A stretch of 19,174 nucleotides of DNA from positions 1-19,174 of the forward strand of contig JBEVVS010000174.1 in assembly GCA_040507005.1 (NCBI GenBank). Reading direction: 5' to 3'. Shown here piece after piece: positions 6,734 through 15,124 of the stretch. The number at the start of each line of letters is the position of its first letter. Position 1 is the stretch's first letter. A program made the translations under genes and the position numbers. Below the pieces are notes generated by a model. It searched no databases. It was not told where the DNA came from and saw only the letters and a program-made list of their open reading frames with translations. Source of the stretch: Thiodiazotropha sp040507005. GTDB taxonomy: Bacteria; Pseudomonadota; Gammaproteobacteria; Chromatiales; Chromatiaceae.

Positions 6734-7698
6734 TTTATTCGCGTATCACAGGTACTGGTGGGTATCTGCCTGAGAAGATTCTCACCAACCAAGATCTCGA
6801 AAAGATTGTCGATACCACTGATCAGTGGATTTTCGATCGTACGGGTATCCGCAAGCGCCATATCGCCGCTGATGATGAATTTACCTGTGATCTGGCGGAA
6901 AAGGCCGCGCGCAATGCGATTGAAATGTCAGGTTTGGAAACCAGTGACATCGACCTGATAATTGTCGCCACTACGACTGCTGATCAGGTTTTTCCCAGTA
7001 CTGCCTGTCTTTTACAGGCGCGTCTTGGGATTCGAGGCCCGGCTGCTTTTGATGTTCAGGCAGTGTGCACAGGTTTTGTTTATGCGCTTGGTGTCGCTGA
7101 TAACTTTATCAAGGCCGGTGCCGCCAAACGTGCGCTAGTGGTAGGCGCCGAAACCTTTTCCAGAATTCTTGATTGGCGTGATCGAAATACATGCGTACTG
7201 TTTGGCGACGGCGCTGGTGCGGTTGTGATCGAAGCCAGTGACGAACCGGGTATTATCTCCACTCATCTGCATGCGGACGGTGCCTACGAGAGTCTGCTCC
7301 GGGTTCCGACCGGGATTTCACGTGGCTATAAAGAGCTGCAACAAGGATCGGCCTATGTGGAGATGCGTGGCAATGAGGTATTCAAGGTTGCGGTGACCAC
7401 CTTAGGCCGGATTGTCGATGAGACGTTGGCCGCAAACAATATGGAAAAAAAGGATGTGGATTGGCTGATTCCGCATCAGGCCAATATGAGGATCATCAAC
7501 GCCACCGCGAAAAAACTGCAGACCCCGATGGATCGCGTGGTTGTCACCGTGGATGAACACGGTAACACCTCGGCGGCATCGGTACCCCTGGCCCTGGATG
7601 TGGCTGTCAGAGATGGCCGAATCAAGCGCGGAGAGACGATTCTCATGGAGGCCTTTGGCGGTGGTTTTACCTGGGGTTCCGTATTAGCGAAATTCTAG
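6730..7698 (+). CDS. fabH: 3-oxoacyl-ACP synthase III (KAS III)
   Basis: FabH starts each fatty-acid chain by condensing acetyl-CoA with malonyl-ACP in the cytoplasm. The 322-residue protein has the catalytic triad in its usual contexts: C113 in AVCTGFVYAL, H249 in PHQANMRI and N279 in EHGNTSAASVP. The C-terminus AFGGGFTWGS is typical. The N-terminus aligns with E. coli FabH from residue 2 (IYSRITGTGGYLPE), which supports the GTG start at 6730. This codon overlaps the plsX stop (GTGA), and GGGAAA upstream can act as Shine-Dalgarno. Pseudomonas lacks a canonical fabH at this spot, so on this point the locus is closer to E. coli. Confidence 0.97.
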   Translation: MIYSRITGTGGYLPEKILTNQDLEKIVDTTDQWIFDRTGIRKRHIAADDEFTCDLAEKAARNAIEMSGLETSDIDLIIVATTTADQVFPSTACLLQARLGIRGPAAFDVQAVCTGFVYALGVADNFIKAGAAKRALVVGAETFSRILDWRDRNTCVLFGDGAGAVVIEASDEPGIISTHLHADGAYESLLRVPTGISRGYKELQQGSAYVEMRGNEVFKVAVTTLGRIVDETLAANNMEKKDVDWLIPHQANMRIINATAKKLQTPMDRVVVTVDEHGNTSAASVPLALDVAVRDGRIKRGETILMEAFGGGFTWGSVLAKF

Positions 7699-7717
7699 TG
7701 AATTGATAGTGTGATCT

Positions 7718-8659
7718 ATGAGTAATTCATCATTCGGTATCGTCTTTCCAGGGCAGGGCTCTCAGTCCATCGGCATGTTGAGCGACCTGGCCGCAGCCTT
7801 CCCGATTGTCAGTCAGACATTTGCAGAGGCCTCAGAGGTATTGGGGTACGATCTGTGGGATCTGGTTCAGAACGGTCCTGCTGAGACACTCAATCAAACC
7901 ATGAAAACACAGCCGGCGATGCTCGCGGCAGGGGTTTCAGTTTGGCGAGTCTGGTTGGAGCAGGGCGGTGCCAAGCCTAAACTAATGGCAGGACACAGCC
8001 TGGGAGAATACACCGCCTTGGTCTGTGCGAATGCTATCGAATTTACCGATGCTGTGACCCTGGTGGCGGAGCGGGGCCGGTTTATGCAGGAAGCCGTGCC
8101 GGCTGGTAGCGGGGGTATGGCGGCTATCCTTGGTCTCGATGATGATCAGGTGAAATCGGTCTGTGTCAAAGCCGCTTCCGATGATGTGATCGAAGCGGTG
8201 AATTTCAATTCACCCGGTCAGGTGGTGATTGCTGGTCATAAGGCGGCAGTGGATCGGGCGTGTTTGTTGGCGAAGGAGGCCGGTGCCAAACGTGCACTGC
8301 CACTTCCAGTGAGTGTGCCGTCCCATTGTGCGTTGATGAAGCCGGCTGCAGAACGCCTGGCACAATTGCTTGATGAAATCTCCATTAGTTCACCCACAAT
8401 ACCTGTAATTCACAACGCCAATGTTGAGTTGGCCTCAGATGCGGCCTCGATTCGAGCACAGCTTGCCGCACAGCTATACAGTCCTGTGCGATGGGTGGAA
8501 ACGGTACAGACGATGGCAAACTCAGGCCTTACTAATCTGCTTGAGGCGGGACCGGGAAAGGTACTTGCCGGTTTGAGCAAAAGAATCGATAGAGGTCTTA
8601 CCGGATTGCCCGTGTTCGACACAAAAAGCTTAACTCAAGCACTGGAGACACTGACATGA
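7718..8659 (+). CDS. fabD: Malonyl-CoA:ACP transacylase
   Basis: FabD loads malonyl groups from CoA onto acyl carrier protein. The 313-residue sequence opens with the family block FGIVFPGQGSQSIGM. It carries the nucleophile S94 in GHSLGEY, the carboxylate-binding R119 in AERGRFMQ, and the catalytic H203 in SVPSHCALM. Length matches E. coli FabD (309). It begins 19 nt after fabH, with no strong Shine-Dalgarno. Its TGA overlaps the fabG ATG (ATGA), a sign of coupled translation and near-equal output. Confidence 0.97.
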   Translation: MSNSSFGIVFPGQGSQSIGMLSDLAAAFPIVSQTFAEASEVLGYDLWDLVQNGPAETLNQTMKTQPAMLAAGVSVWRVWLEQGGAKPKLMAGHSLGEYTALVCANAIEFTDAVTLVAERGRFMQEAVPAGSGGMAAILGLDDDQVKSVCVKAASDDVIEAVNFNSPGQVVIAGHKAAVDRACLLAKEAGAKRALPLPVSVPSHCALMKPAAERLAQLLDEISISSPTIPVIHNANVELASDAASIRAQLAAQLYSPVRWVETVQTMANSGLTNLLEAGPGKVLAGLSKRIDRGLTGLPVFDTKSLTQALETLT

Positions 8660-9399
8660 GTCTGGAGAATGAGATAGCCCTGGTAACTGGCGCCAGTCGT
8701 GGCATTGGTGCCGCTATTGCAGACACCCTGGCAGAGGCAGGAGCCACGGTTATCGGAACGGCGACATCTGAAGCTGGCGCGCAAGGGATCAGCGAGCGCT
8801 TAAAGTCTACAGGCCATGCCGGATCGGGTATGGTGCTGAATGTTACTGACGCCAAATCTATCGAAACCGTGATCGAGGCGATCGCAAAGGATTTCGGTAA
8901 TCCAACTGTCTTGGTGAACAATGCGGGCATTACCCGTGACAATCTCCTGATGCGCATGAAAGATGAGGAGTGGGAAAGTATTATCAATACCAATCTAAGC
9001 TCCGTCTTCCGCCTCAGCAAGGCTGTGTTGCGCGGCATGATGAAGGCACGCAAGGGCCGCATAATCAACATCTCATCCGTGGTTGGTGTGATGGGTAATC
9101 CCGGCCAGACCAACTATTCAGCCGCCAAGGCAGGTATCCATGGCTTTAGCCGCTCCCTGGCCAGAGAGGTGGGGTCAAGAGGTATTACCGTTAATTCCGT
9201 GGCACCGGGCTTTATCGAAACCGATATGACAAAGGAGTTGCCTGAGGGGCAACGCAAGAGTCTTGAAGAGAATATCCCTTTGCAGAGACTTGGCACGCCA
9301 GAGGATATAGCCAATGCAGTGTTGTTCCTGGCGGGACAATCAGGACGTTATATTACCGGTGAAACACTCCATGTAAACGGTGGCATGTACATGAATTGA
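8656..9399 (+). CDS. fabG: 3-oxoacyl-ACP reductase
   Basis: FabG performs the NADPH-dependent reduction of 3-oxoacyl-ACP in each elongation round. The 247-residue short-chain dehydrogenase has the nucleotide-binding motif TGASRGIG (11-18), NNAG (88-91), and the active-site residues S141, Y154 and K158 in NYSAAKAG. These correspond to S138, Y151 and K155 of E. coli FabG. The C-terminus with GETLHVNGGMYM is characteristic. The ATG overlaps the fabD stop by 4 nt. A long AT-rich gap follows before acpP, so acpP can have its own promoter. Confidence 0.97.
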   Translation: MSLENEIALVTGASRGIGAAIADTLAEAGATVIGTATSEAGAQGISERLKSTGHAGSGMVLNVTDAKSIETVIEAIAKDFGNPTVLVNNAGITRDNLLMRMKDEEWESIINTNLSSVFRLSKAVLRGMMKARKGRIINISSVVGVMGNPGQTNYSAAKAGIHGFSRSLAREVGSRGITVNSVAPGFIETDMTKELPEGQRKSLEENIPLQRLGTPEDIANAVLFLAGQSGRYITGETLHVNGGMYMN

Positions 9400-9447
9400 T
9401 CTGTGAAGACTCGAGACGCATAATCATACTAAACATAAGAAATGAAT

Positions 9448-9478
9448 CATAAATAACTGTTTAATAAGATTATTTATG
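9448..9478. repeat. 9-bp inverted repeat upstream of acpP
   Basis: CATAAATAA (9448-9456) and TTATTTATG (9470-9478) are exact inverted repeats separated by 13 nt, in the 198-nt AT-rich gap between fabG and acpP. The 22-bp centre-to-centre distance puts both arms roughly on the same face of the helix, as in a dimer-bound operator. As RNA it would be a weak A-U hairpin. The binding factor is unknown. Confidence 0.4.
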
Positions 9479-9516
9479 CATTTATTCTGCTGTAGAAAGT
9501 TATCTGAGGATTGCGC

Positions 9517-9545
9517 TTTTCTCGAGTGTTTTTTGTTACTACAAT
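9517..9545 (+). promoter_or_regulatory. Candidate acpP promoter
   Basis: TACAAT (9540-9545, 5 of 6 to the -10 consensus) lies about 50 nt before the acpP ATG. The best-spaced -35, TTTTCT at 9517-9522, is poor. A strong separate acpP promoter is known in E. coli, and the AT-rich DNA upstream fits this, but the exact boxes are uncertain. Confidence 0.3.
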
Positions 9546-9597
9546 ACCGCATCGGTCCTTTTCGAGGCCGACGGATAATCCAGAGGAAATTAATAAC

Positions 9598-9831
9598 ATG
9601 AGCGATGTCGTAGAACGAGTTCGTAAAATTGTCGTAGAACAACTAGGCGTGAAGGAAGAAGAGGTAACGTTAGAAGCCTCTTTTGTGGATGATCTTGGCG
9701 CTGACTCTCTCGACACAGTGGAATTGGTTATGGCCCTCGAAGAGGAATTTGAAACCGAGATTCCTGATGAAGAGGCTGAAAAGATCACGACTGTGCAACT
9801 TGCTGTCGATTACATCAACGCACACAGTTAA
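9598..9831 (+). CDS. acpP: Acyl carrier protein
   Basis: ACP carries the growing acyl chain on 4'-phosphopantetheine. The 77-residue acidic protein has the invariant DSL at residues 36-38, with S37 as the attachment site, inside FVDDLGADSLDTVELVMALE. The frame is open back to 9511, but the ATG at 9598 was chosen: MSDVVERVRKIV is the normal N-terminus, and AGAGG (9582-9586) is a good Shine-Dalgarno. It is followed by an intrinsic terminator that separates this highly expressed gene from fabF. Identity is secure. Confidence 0.98.
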   Translation: MSDVVERVRKIVVEQLGVKEEEVTLEASFVDDLGADSLDTVELVMALEEEFETEIPDEEAEKITTVQLAVDYINAHS

Positions 9832-9859
9832 TCTTTGCACCAAGATTTACTATTTTCAT

Positions 9860-9906
9860 AGGCCGTCAAGCTCTATCATTAGAATGAGCACGGCCTTTTT
9901 GCTTTT
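9860..9906 (+). terminator. Rho-independent terminator after acpP
   Basis: AGGCCGT (9860-9866) pairs with ACGGCCT (9890-9896). Inside it GCTC (9870-9873) pairs with GAGC (9886-9889), with a 3-nt bulge CAA on the 5' side and a 12-nt loop. The run TTTTTGCTTTT follows directly. This is a standard intrinsic terminator and probably lets part of transcription continue into fabF. Confidence 0.8.
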
Positions 9907-9939
9907 CTGCAAACCACTGAACTTTGGGGGTAGTCATAC

Positions 9940-11181
9940 ATGACTGCAAGAAGGGTCGTTGTAACAGGTTTAGGCATGGTAGCGCCTGTCGGACTGGATA
10001 TTCCTACCTCGTGGGAGAATATTCAGGCGGGTAAAAGCGGCATCCAGCCCATCACCCATTTTGATGTTGAATCATTTTCAACCCAGTTCGGTGGCCCTAT
10101 CTACGGCTTTGAGATAACCGACTATATTGCGAAGAAAGAAGCCAAGAAAATGGATAAGTTCATCCATTACGGCATCGCAGCCGGTATCCAGGCCATCAAT
10201 GATGCTGAGCTGGAGGTGACAGAGGCGAATGCCGAGCGCATCGGCGTTCTGATTGGATCGGGAATCGGCGGTATTACCGGTATAGAAAACAGTTATCAAT
10301 CCTACCTGGATGGCGGCCCACGCAAGATCTCACCCTTTTTCGTCCCCTCAAGCATCATCAATATGGTCTCTGGCAACCTCTCGATCATGTATGGATTGAA
10401 GGGTCCGAACTACTCAATCGTTTCCGCCTGCAGCAGTGGCGCACACAGTATCGCCGAGGCTGCGATGATGATCCGGCATGGCCGTACCGATGTCATGATA
10501 GCCGGTGGTGCTGAAATGGCCACTTCACCGGTTGGCCTGGGTGGATTTGCCGCTGCACGGGCACTCTCACGCCGCAATGATGACCCACAGGGTGCCAGTC
10601 GCCCCTGGGATAAGGACCGGGACGGGTTCGTCCTCAGCGATGGCGCGGGTGTTGTCGTATTGGAAGAGTATGAACAAGCCAAGGCGCGCGGTGCGAGAAT
10701 CTATGCGGAATTGGCCGGCATCGGCATGAACTCGGATGCCTACCACATGACGGCACCTTCCGTAGATGGTTCAGGTGCTGCCAAATGCATGCAGCTGGCG
10801 CTGGAGGATGGCGGCATCAATCTGGATGAGGTCAATTATATCAACGCCCACGGCACGTCCACCCCGGCTGGGGATGTGGCGGAGACGATGGCGGTGAAAC
10901 GCGCCTTCGGGGATCATGCTTACGAACTTTGTGTCAGCTCTACCAAATCGATGACTGGCCATATGTTGGGTGCGGCAGGTGGTGCAGAGGCTGTGTATAC
11001 AATCTTGGCACTGCATAATCAGGTTGTGCCTCCCACCATCAATTTGGAAAACCAGGACCCCGAGTGCGACTTGGATTATGTACCCAATACAGCCAGGGAG
11101 ATGAAGCTGGATGTGGTGATTTCCAACTCATTTGGATTTGGCGGTACCAACGGCACCCTGGCGTTCCGCCGTGTGACCTGA
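9940..11181 (+). CDS. fabF: 3-oxoacyl-ACP synthase II (KAS II)
   Basis: FabF condenses malonyl-ACP with longer acyl-ACPs, including the 16:1 to 18:1 step. The 413-residue sequence has the Cys-His-His triad: C164 in VSACSSGAHS, H304 in INAHGTSTPAGD and H341 in STKSMTGHMLGAAGG. The C-terminal NSFGFGGTNGTLAFRR is diagnostic of KAS I/II. Length equals E. coli FabF. The Shine-Dalgarno is a GGGGG tract around 9926. Position after acpP and before pabC identifies it as FabF and not FabB. Confidence 0.97.
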   Translation: MTARRVVVTGLGMVAPVGLDIPTSWENIQAGKSGIQPITHFDVESFSTQFGGPIYGFEITDYIAKKEAKKMDKFIHYGIAAGIQAINDAELEVTEANAERIGVLIGSGIGGITGIENSYQSYLDGGPRKISPFFVPSSIINMVSGNLSIMYGLKGPNYSIVSACSSGAHSIAEAAMMIRHGRTDVMIAGGAEMATSPVGLGGFAAARALSRRNDDPQGASRPWDKDRDGFVLSDGAGVVVLEEYEQAKARGARIYAELAGIGMNSDAYHMTAPSVDGSGAAKCMQLALEDGGINLDEVNYINAHGTSTPAGDVAETMAVKRAFGDHAYELCVSSTKSMTGHMLGAAGGAEAVYTILALHNQVVPPTINLENQDPECDLDYVPNTAREMKLDVVISNSFGFGGTNGTLAFRRVT

Positions 11182-11194
11182 GGAATAGGGCTCG

Positions 11195-12010
11195 TTGCTA
11201 GTTAACGGCAAACCTGAAGATCAGATACAGCTCTCTGATCGTGGTCTGCAGTATGGTGATGGTTTATTCGAAACTGTGGCAGTCAATCTGGGGCAACCCT
11301 GTCTTTGGCAACGCCACATGGACCGGCTGGCCCGTGGCGAAATGGCTCTTGGTCTGCCGCCTAGTGATCAGCAGCTGCTTGAGCAAGAAGCAATCAGTCT
11401 CAGTGCGGGACATGATCGGGCAGTTCTGAAGATCATACTCACCCGCGGCAGCGGTGGCAGGGGCTATGCCTCCCCCAGCCCCACAGTTACTAGACGCATT
11501 CTCACTATTCATCCCTGGCCCGACTATCTGCAGAGATGGCACAGCGAGGGTATTCATCTTGGGATTTGCCGCACCAGGATCGGTCGCAATAGACAACTGG
11601 CAGGGTACAAACATCTGAATCGCTTGGAACAGGTCCTGGCACGCAGTGAATGTCAGGAGGCAGGTCTGGACGAATGCCTGATGATGGATGAAAGAGAGCA
11701 GGTCATCTGTGGTACTCAATCCAATCTTTTCGTCATGCAGAAGAATACGATTTACACGCCGGATCTCACCCACTCAGGCATTGCAGGTGTGGTCAGGGAA
11801 TTGGTGATCGAAACCGCACGACAACTCTCTATACCCCTGCGAGTGACCGATTTGGATCAGCATAGTCTGATCGATGCAGATGCCCTGTTCATGACCAATT
11901 CAGTGATCGGGTTGTGTCCAGTGGCGATGCTGGGGCAGCGACAATACGACCAGGAATACATCCCGCATGAATTGAGTCGACGTGTGCGAGCGGCCTGTAC
12001 GACATCTTAG
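11195..12010 (+). CDS. pabC: Aminodeoxychorismate lyase
   Basis: PabC is a PLP enzyme of fold type IV that splits 4-amino-4-deoxychorismate into p-aminobenzoate and pyruvate for folate synthesis. The 271-residue protein shows LSDRGLQYGDGLFET (13-27) and the PLP lysine K139 in AGYKHLNRLEQ. It also has the cofactor-binding segment CGTQSNLFV near residues 171-179. The start is TTG at 11195, which gives the proper N-terminus MLVNG; AGGAATAGG upstream is a strong Shine-Dalgarno. It lies 13 nt after fabF. Related branched-chain aminotransferases are longer, so the position and length favour PabC. Confidence 0.93.
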   Translation: MLVNGKPEDQIQLSDRGLQYGDGLFETVAVNLGQPCLWQRHMDRLARGEMALGLPPSDQQLLEQEAISLSAGHDRAVLKIILTRGSGGRGYASPSPTVTRRILTIHPWPDYLQRWHSEGIHLGICRTRIGRNRQLAGYKHLNRLEQVLARSECQEAGLDECLMMDEREQVICGTQSNLFVMQKNTIYTPDLTHSGIAGVVRELVIETARQLSIPLRVTDLDQHSLIDADALFMTNSVIGLCPVAMLGQRQYDQEYIPHELSRRVRAACTTS

Positions 12011-12084
12011 GAATCACTGTTTCGGCCTTGCGGCAATCTCGGCGGTCAGCTTCACCCTGGGATTTTTTCCAGTAGAATGGTGCC

Positions 12085-13083
12085 ATGTTTAATCGATTAC
12101 TCGGTGTTTTGATTTTTACTGTCAGTATCCTTCTGGCCTGGGGCTGGATGGAGTATGAGGGATTTATGGAGAAATCCCTCAATATACCCGATGAGGGTGT
12201 GAACTATATGCTGCAATCCGGGATGACGGTCAGGAGTTTGGCCCAGGATCTGCAGCAACGAGGGTTGCTGGATAAACCGCTGCTGCTCAGGCTCGTGGCC
12301 CGTTGGCAGGGTCAAGCCAGCAAACTGAAGGCCGGTGAATACCACCTACCGGCGGGCACCACGCCATCGAAACTACTTGATATTCTTAGCTCCTCACAAG
12401 TTGTTCAGTATGCCCTCACTATCATCGAGGGCTGGACATTCAAACAGATGATGGCGGCTGTGAGACAGGACCCGGTGCTGGAACATAGCCTCAAGGAGGT
12501 AGCCAACGACCAGGTGATGCAGCATCTTGGTTTGGGCGACCTGCACCCTGAGGGACGCTTCTACCCCGATACCTACCACTTCCCGCGAGGTACCACTGAT
12601 GTGGCATTTCTCAAACGGGCCCATAGTCGCATGCAGACAGTATTGGAGCAGAACTGGCAGCAGCGTAAAAAGAACCTGCCATTGAAGAGTCCCTATGAAG
12701 CGCTGATCCTGGCCTCAATTATTGAGCGGGAAACCGGGATACCCGAGGAACGCGGAAAGATTGCAGGGGTCTTTATCAGGCGCCTTGAGCGGGGAATGTT
12801 GTTACAGACCGATCCCACGGTGATCTACGGTATGGGTGACCGCTACGACGGTAATATCCGCAAACGGGATCTCACCCGCGATACCCCCTACAATACCTAT
12901 CTGCGCAAAGGTCTGACACCGACTCCCATTGCTATGCCGAGCGGTGCTGCGATTCATGCGGCTCTAAATCCGCAACCGGGCAAATCCCTCTATTTCGTTG
13001 CAACCGGCGATGGCGGACACTATTTCTCTTCAACCCTTGAGGAGCACAATAGGGCGGTACGAAAGTATCAGTTGAAGAAATGA
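12085..13083 (+). CDS. mltG: Endolytic peptidoglycan transglycosylase MltG
   Basis: MltG (YceG) cuts nascent glycan strands in the periplasm and sets their length. The 332-residue protein has a short cytoplasmic tail, one membrane helix (about 4-22), a LysM-like region (about 40-100), and a catalytic YceG domain with HPEGRFYPDTY (154-164) and the motif ASIIERETG. The essential Glu is E214 or E216 there, corresponding to E218 of E. coli. PLNPQPG-type and YFVATGDGGH blocks close the domain. Its TGA overlaps the tmk ATG by 4 nt. A 74-nt gap precedes it with no evident promoter. Confidence 0.95.
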   Translation: MFNRLLGVLIFTVSILLAWGWMEYEGFMEKSLNIPDEGVNYMLQSGMTVRSLAQDLQQRGLLDKPLLLRLVARWQGQASKLKAGEYHLPAGTTPSKLLDILSSSQVVQYALTIIEGWTFKQMMAAVRQDPVLEHSLKEVANDQVMQHLGLGDLHPEGRFYPDTYHFPRGTTDVAFLKRAHSRMQTVLEQNWQQRKKNLPLKSPYEALILASIIERETGIPEERGKIAGVFIRRLERGMLLQTDPTVIYGMGDRYDGNIRKRDLTRDTPYNTYLRKGLTPTPIAMPSGAAIHAALNPQPGKSLYFVATGDGGHYFSSTLEEHNRAVRKYQLKK

Positions 13084-13733
13084 CAGTGATCAAGACAGAG
13101 CCAAAGGGAAGATTCATCACTGTAGAAGGCGGCGAGGGTGCCGGAAAAAGCAGTAATCTGGCCTATATTCAATCCTTGCTTGAAGCAGCGGGGAAACAGG
13201 TGCTGTTTACCCGAGAACCAGGGGGTACACCCCTCGGCGAGGCGATTCGCGAATTGCTTTTAGGCCATAAACACACCGGCATGGCGGATGATACGGAGTT
13301 GTTATTGATGTTTGCCGCCCGTGCCGAACATCTACAACAAAAGATTATGCCGGCCCTGGAACAGGGTACCTGGGTGTTGTGTGATCGCTTCACCGATGCA
13401 AGTTTTGCCTATCAAGGGGCGGGTCGGGGGCTGTCCTATGAGAAGATTGCAAATCTACAGCAGTTTGTTCAAGGATCGTTGCGTCCCGATCTGACACTGT
13501 TACTCGACTTGCCTGTTGAAACTGGTTTGCAGCGTGCTGGTCAGCGCTCTGAACCCGATCGTTTTGAAAGTGAGAAACGTGACTTTTTTGAGAAAGTGAG
13601 ATCGGGATATCTGCAAATCGCTGCTCAGGAACCCGACCGGGTAAAGGTGATCGATGCCTCTCCCGCTTTGCAGCAAGTGCAGTTACAGATCGATAAGATT
13701 ATTCAACACTATCTGGAGAGCCTGGGTGAGTGA
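13080..13733 (+). CDS. tmk: Thymidylate kinase
   Basis: Tmk phosphorylates dTMP to dTDP for DNA synthesis. The 217-residue protein has the P-loop GGEGAGKSS (17-25). The DRF motif (D102, R103) is followed by TDASFAYQGAGRG, which binds the nucleotide monophosphate. A LID region with GQRSEPDRFE is also present, where arginines reside as in the E. coli type. Its ATG overlaps the mltG stop, and its own stop lies inside the first codons of holB, so three genes in a row are coupled. Confidence 0.96.
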   Translation: MTVIKTEPKGRFITVEGGEGAGKSSNLAYIQSLLEAAGKQVLFTREPGGTPLGEAIRELLLGHKHTGMADDTELLLMFAARAEHLQQKIMPALEQGTWVLCDRFTDASFAYQGAGRGLSYEKIANLQQFVQGSLRPDLTLLLDLPVETGLQRAGQRSEPDRFESEKRDFFEKVRSGYLQIAAQEPDRVKVIDASPALQQVQLQIDKIIQHYLESLGE

Positions 13734-14721
13734 ACTGCGCTATCATCGATTTCCTTGGCAAGATGAACAGTGGCACTTTCTGCAACAGGCGGTTGAACAG
13801 CGGCGCCTGCCCCACGCCTTGCTACTCATGGGACCCCCCGGTTTGGGAAAAGAGCAGTTCGTACTCAGTTTCGCTCAGTCGGTACTGTGTATGGATAGAG
13901 AGAGTGATGGCATGGCCTGCGGGGTTTGTCGTCAATGTCAGCTGTTACACAGCGGCAACCATCCCGACTTTCAATGGTTGAAACCCGAACAAGAGAGTAA
14001 GAGCGGCGAGATTACCATAGAAGCCATCCGCAGTCTGACCGCGAACGCCTCATTAACCACCCATGCGGGGGGTAGCAAAGTCATCGCCATACAACCGGCC
14101 CATCGAATGAACAAGGCCGCGGCCAACAGTCTGCTTAAAACCCTTGAAGAGCCTACCTCAGGAACCGTGATACTGCTCTTGACCGATCAACCGGGCAGGT
14201 TGCTCGCTACCATCCGTAGCCGCTGTCAGAAGATTCAGTTCAAACCTCCACCCAGGTCTCAGTCCATCACTTGGTTGTCCGATAAAGTCACCCATGGGGA
14301 TCCGGAGTTACTCTTGACCCTCGCCAATGGTGCGCCACTCAAGGCGCTGCAATTGGATGACAGCGAGCTCTTGAGCGCACGCAAAGAGATGGCGAAGGGG
14401 TTTATACAGCTCCTGGGGGGCAGGCAGGATCCTGTCAGCCTGGCACGTGGCTGGTCGAGCTTTGACAGGGCACTGTTACTGGAGTGGCTCGCGGGCTGGG
14501 TGGTCGATCTGATCCGTCTCAAGGAGGGGAGCGATCTGGAATTCCTGTTCAATCGGGATCTCGCTCAAGCTTTGCAGAAAACGGCCGACAAGTTAAACTC
14601 CAGGACTCTACATGGCTATCTGCTTCAGGTTTATGCTGCCAGAGGGGTCGTGGAGAGTAATTTAAACCCGCAATTGAGCTTGGAAAATTTGCTTATTTCT
14701 TGGTCTGATTGCACAACATAG
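13726..14721 (+). CDS. holB: DNA polymerase III, delta' subunit
   Basis: Delta' is the rigid stator of the clamp loader that puts the beta clamp on DNA. The 331-residue protein has the P-loop GPPGLGK (36-42), a zinc site C55, C65, C68, C71 (spacing like E. coli delta'), and the conserved stretches KTLEEPTSGTVILLLTD and TIRSRCQ. The N-terminus LRYHRFPWQDEQW matches the family from the GTG at 13726. That codon overlaps the last 8 nt of tmk and has GGAGAG at about 13715 as Shine-Dalgarno. The frame stays open further upstream inside tmk, but that extension has no family likeness. Confidence 0.94.
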   Translation: MSELRYHRFPWQDEQWHFLQQAVEQRRLPHALLLMGPPGLGKEQFVLSFAQSVLCMDRESDGMACGVCRQCQLLHSGNHPDFQWLKPEQESKSGEITIEAIRSLTANASLTTHAGGSKVIAIQPAHRMNKAAANSLLKTLEEPTSGTVILLLTDQPGRLLATIRSRCQKIQFKPPPRSQSITWLSDKVTHGDPELLLTLANGAPLKALQLDDSELLSARKEMAKGFIQLLGGRQDPVSLARGWSSFDRALLLEWLAGWVVDLIRLKEGSDLEFLFNRDLAQALQKTADKLNSRTLHGYLLQVYAARGVVESNLNPQLSLENLLISWSDCTT

Positions 14722-14747
14722 GTAAGTTAGACAGAGACACGATAACG

Positions 14748-15095
14748 ATGGCTGGTGGACCCAAACAAGGAATACTATCGCTGACTATCAAGGATAAAAA
14801 CGCCTTATATGCAGCATATATGCAATTCGTTGAATTTGGAGGGCTTTTTATTCCCACTACCAAACAATACCGGTTGGGTGACGAGGTCTTCATGCTGTTG
14901 ACTCTGATGGATGAAACCGAGCGTCTACCCGTCGCCGGGAAGATTATTTGGATTACCCCTGTGGGTGCGGAGGGCAACAGGGCTGCCGGCATTGGTGTTC
15001 AATTCAGCGATCAGGATGGTGGTGCTGCACGTAACAAGATCGAGACCTATCTTGCCGGTGCGCTGAAATCGGATCGTCCCACACATACCCTATAA
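14748..15095 (+). CDS. pilZ: Type IV pilus assembly protein PilZ
   Basis: PilZ is needed for type IV pilus biogenesis in Pseudomonas and Xanthomonas, where it works with the FimX and PilB proteins. The 115-residue sequence matches P. aeruginosa PilZ almost throughout: GILSLTIKDKNALYAAYM, YRLGDEVFMLL, NRAAGIGVQF and the C-terminal KIETYLAGALKSDRPTHT. It lacks the N-terminal RxxxR of c-di-GMP-binding PilZ domains, as does the Pseudomonas protein, so it is probably not a c-di-GMP receptor itself. The ATG at 14748 was chosen over a TTG at 14709 that overlaps holB. The Shine-Dalgarno is weak. Confidence 0.96.
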   Translation: MAGGPKQGILSLTIKDKNALYAAYMQFVEFGGLFIPTTKQYRLGDEVFMLLTLMDETERLPVAGKIIWITPVGAEGNRAAGIGVQFSDQDGGAARNKIETYLAGALKSDRPTHTL

Positions 15096-15124
15096 TCAGC
15101 CGCTACACGACAATTTCCCTGACT

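Noticed and set aside
8598..9113. Long minus-strand frame (171 codons) over fabD/fabG
   Set aside because: Antisense shadow of well-conserved genes; Ser/Ala/Val-rich composition with no domain.
9511..9597. N-terminal extension of acyl carrier protein
   Set aside because: The frame is open by chance; the ATG at 9598 has a good Shine-Dalgarno and the invariant ACP start.
9683..9943. 86-codon frame overlapping acpP and its terminator
   Set aside because: It runs through a clear terminator and has no ribosome-binding site or recognisable family.
13654..13725. Upstream start of holB inside tmk
   Set aside because: The extra residues show no family likeness and overlap tmk by 80 nt; GTG 13726 gives the normal DnaX-like start.
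14709..14747. TTG start for pilZ overlapping holB
   Set aside because: PilZ proteins begin shortly before the GILSLTIKDK block; ATG 14748 fits this.
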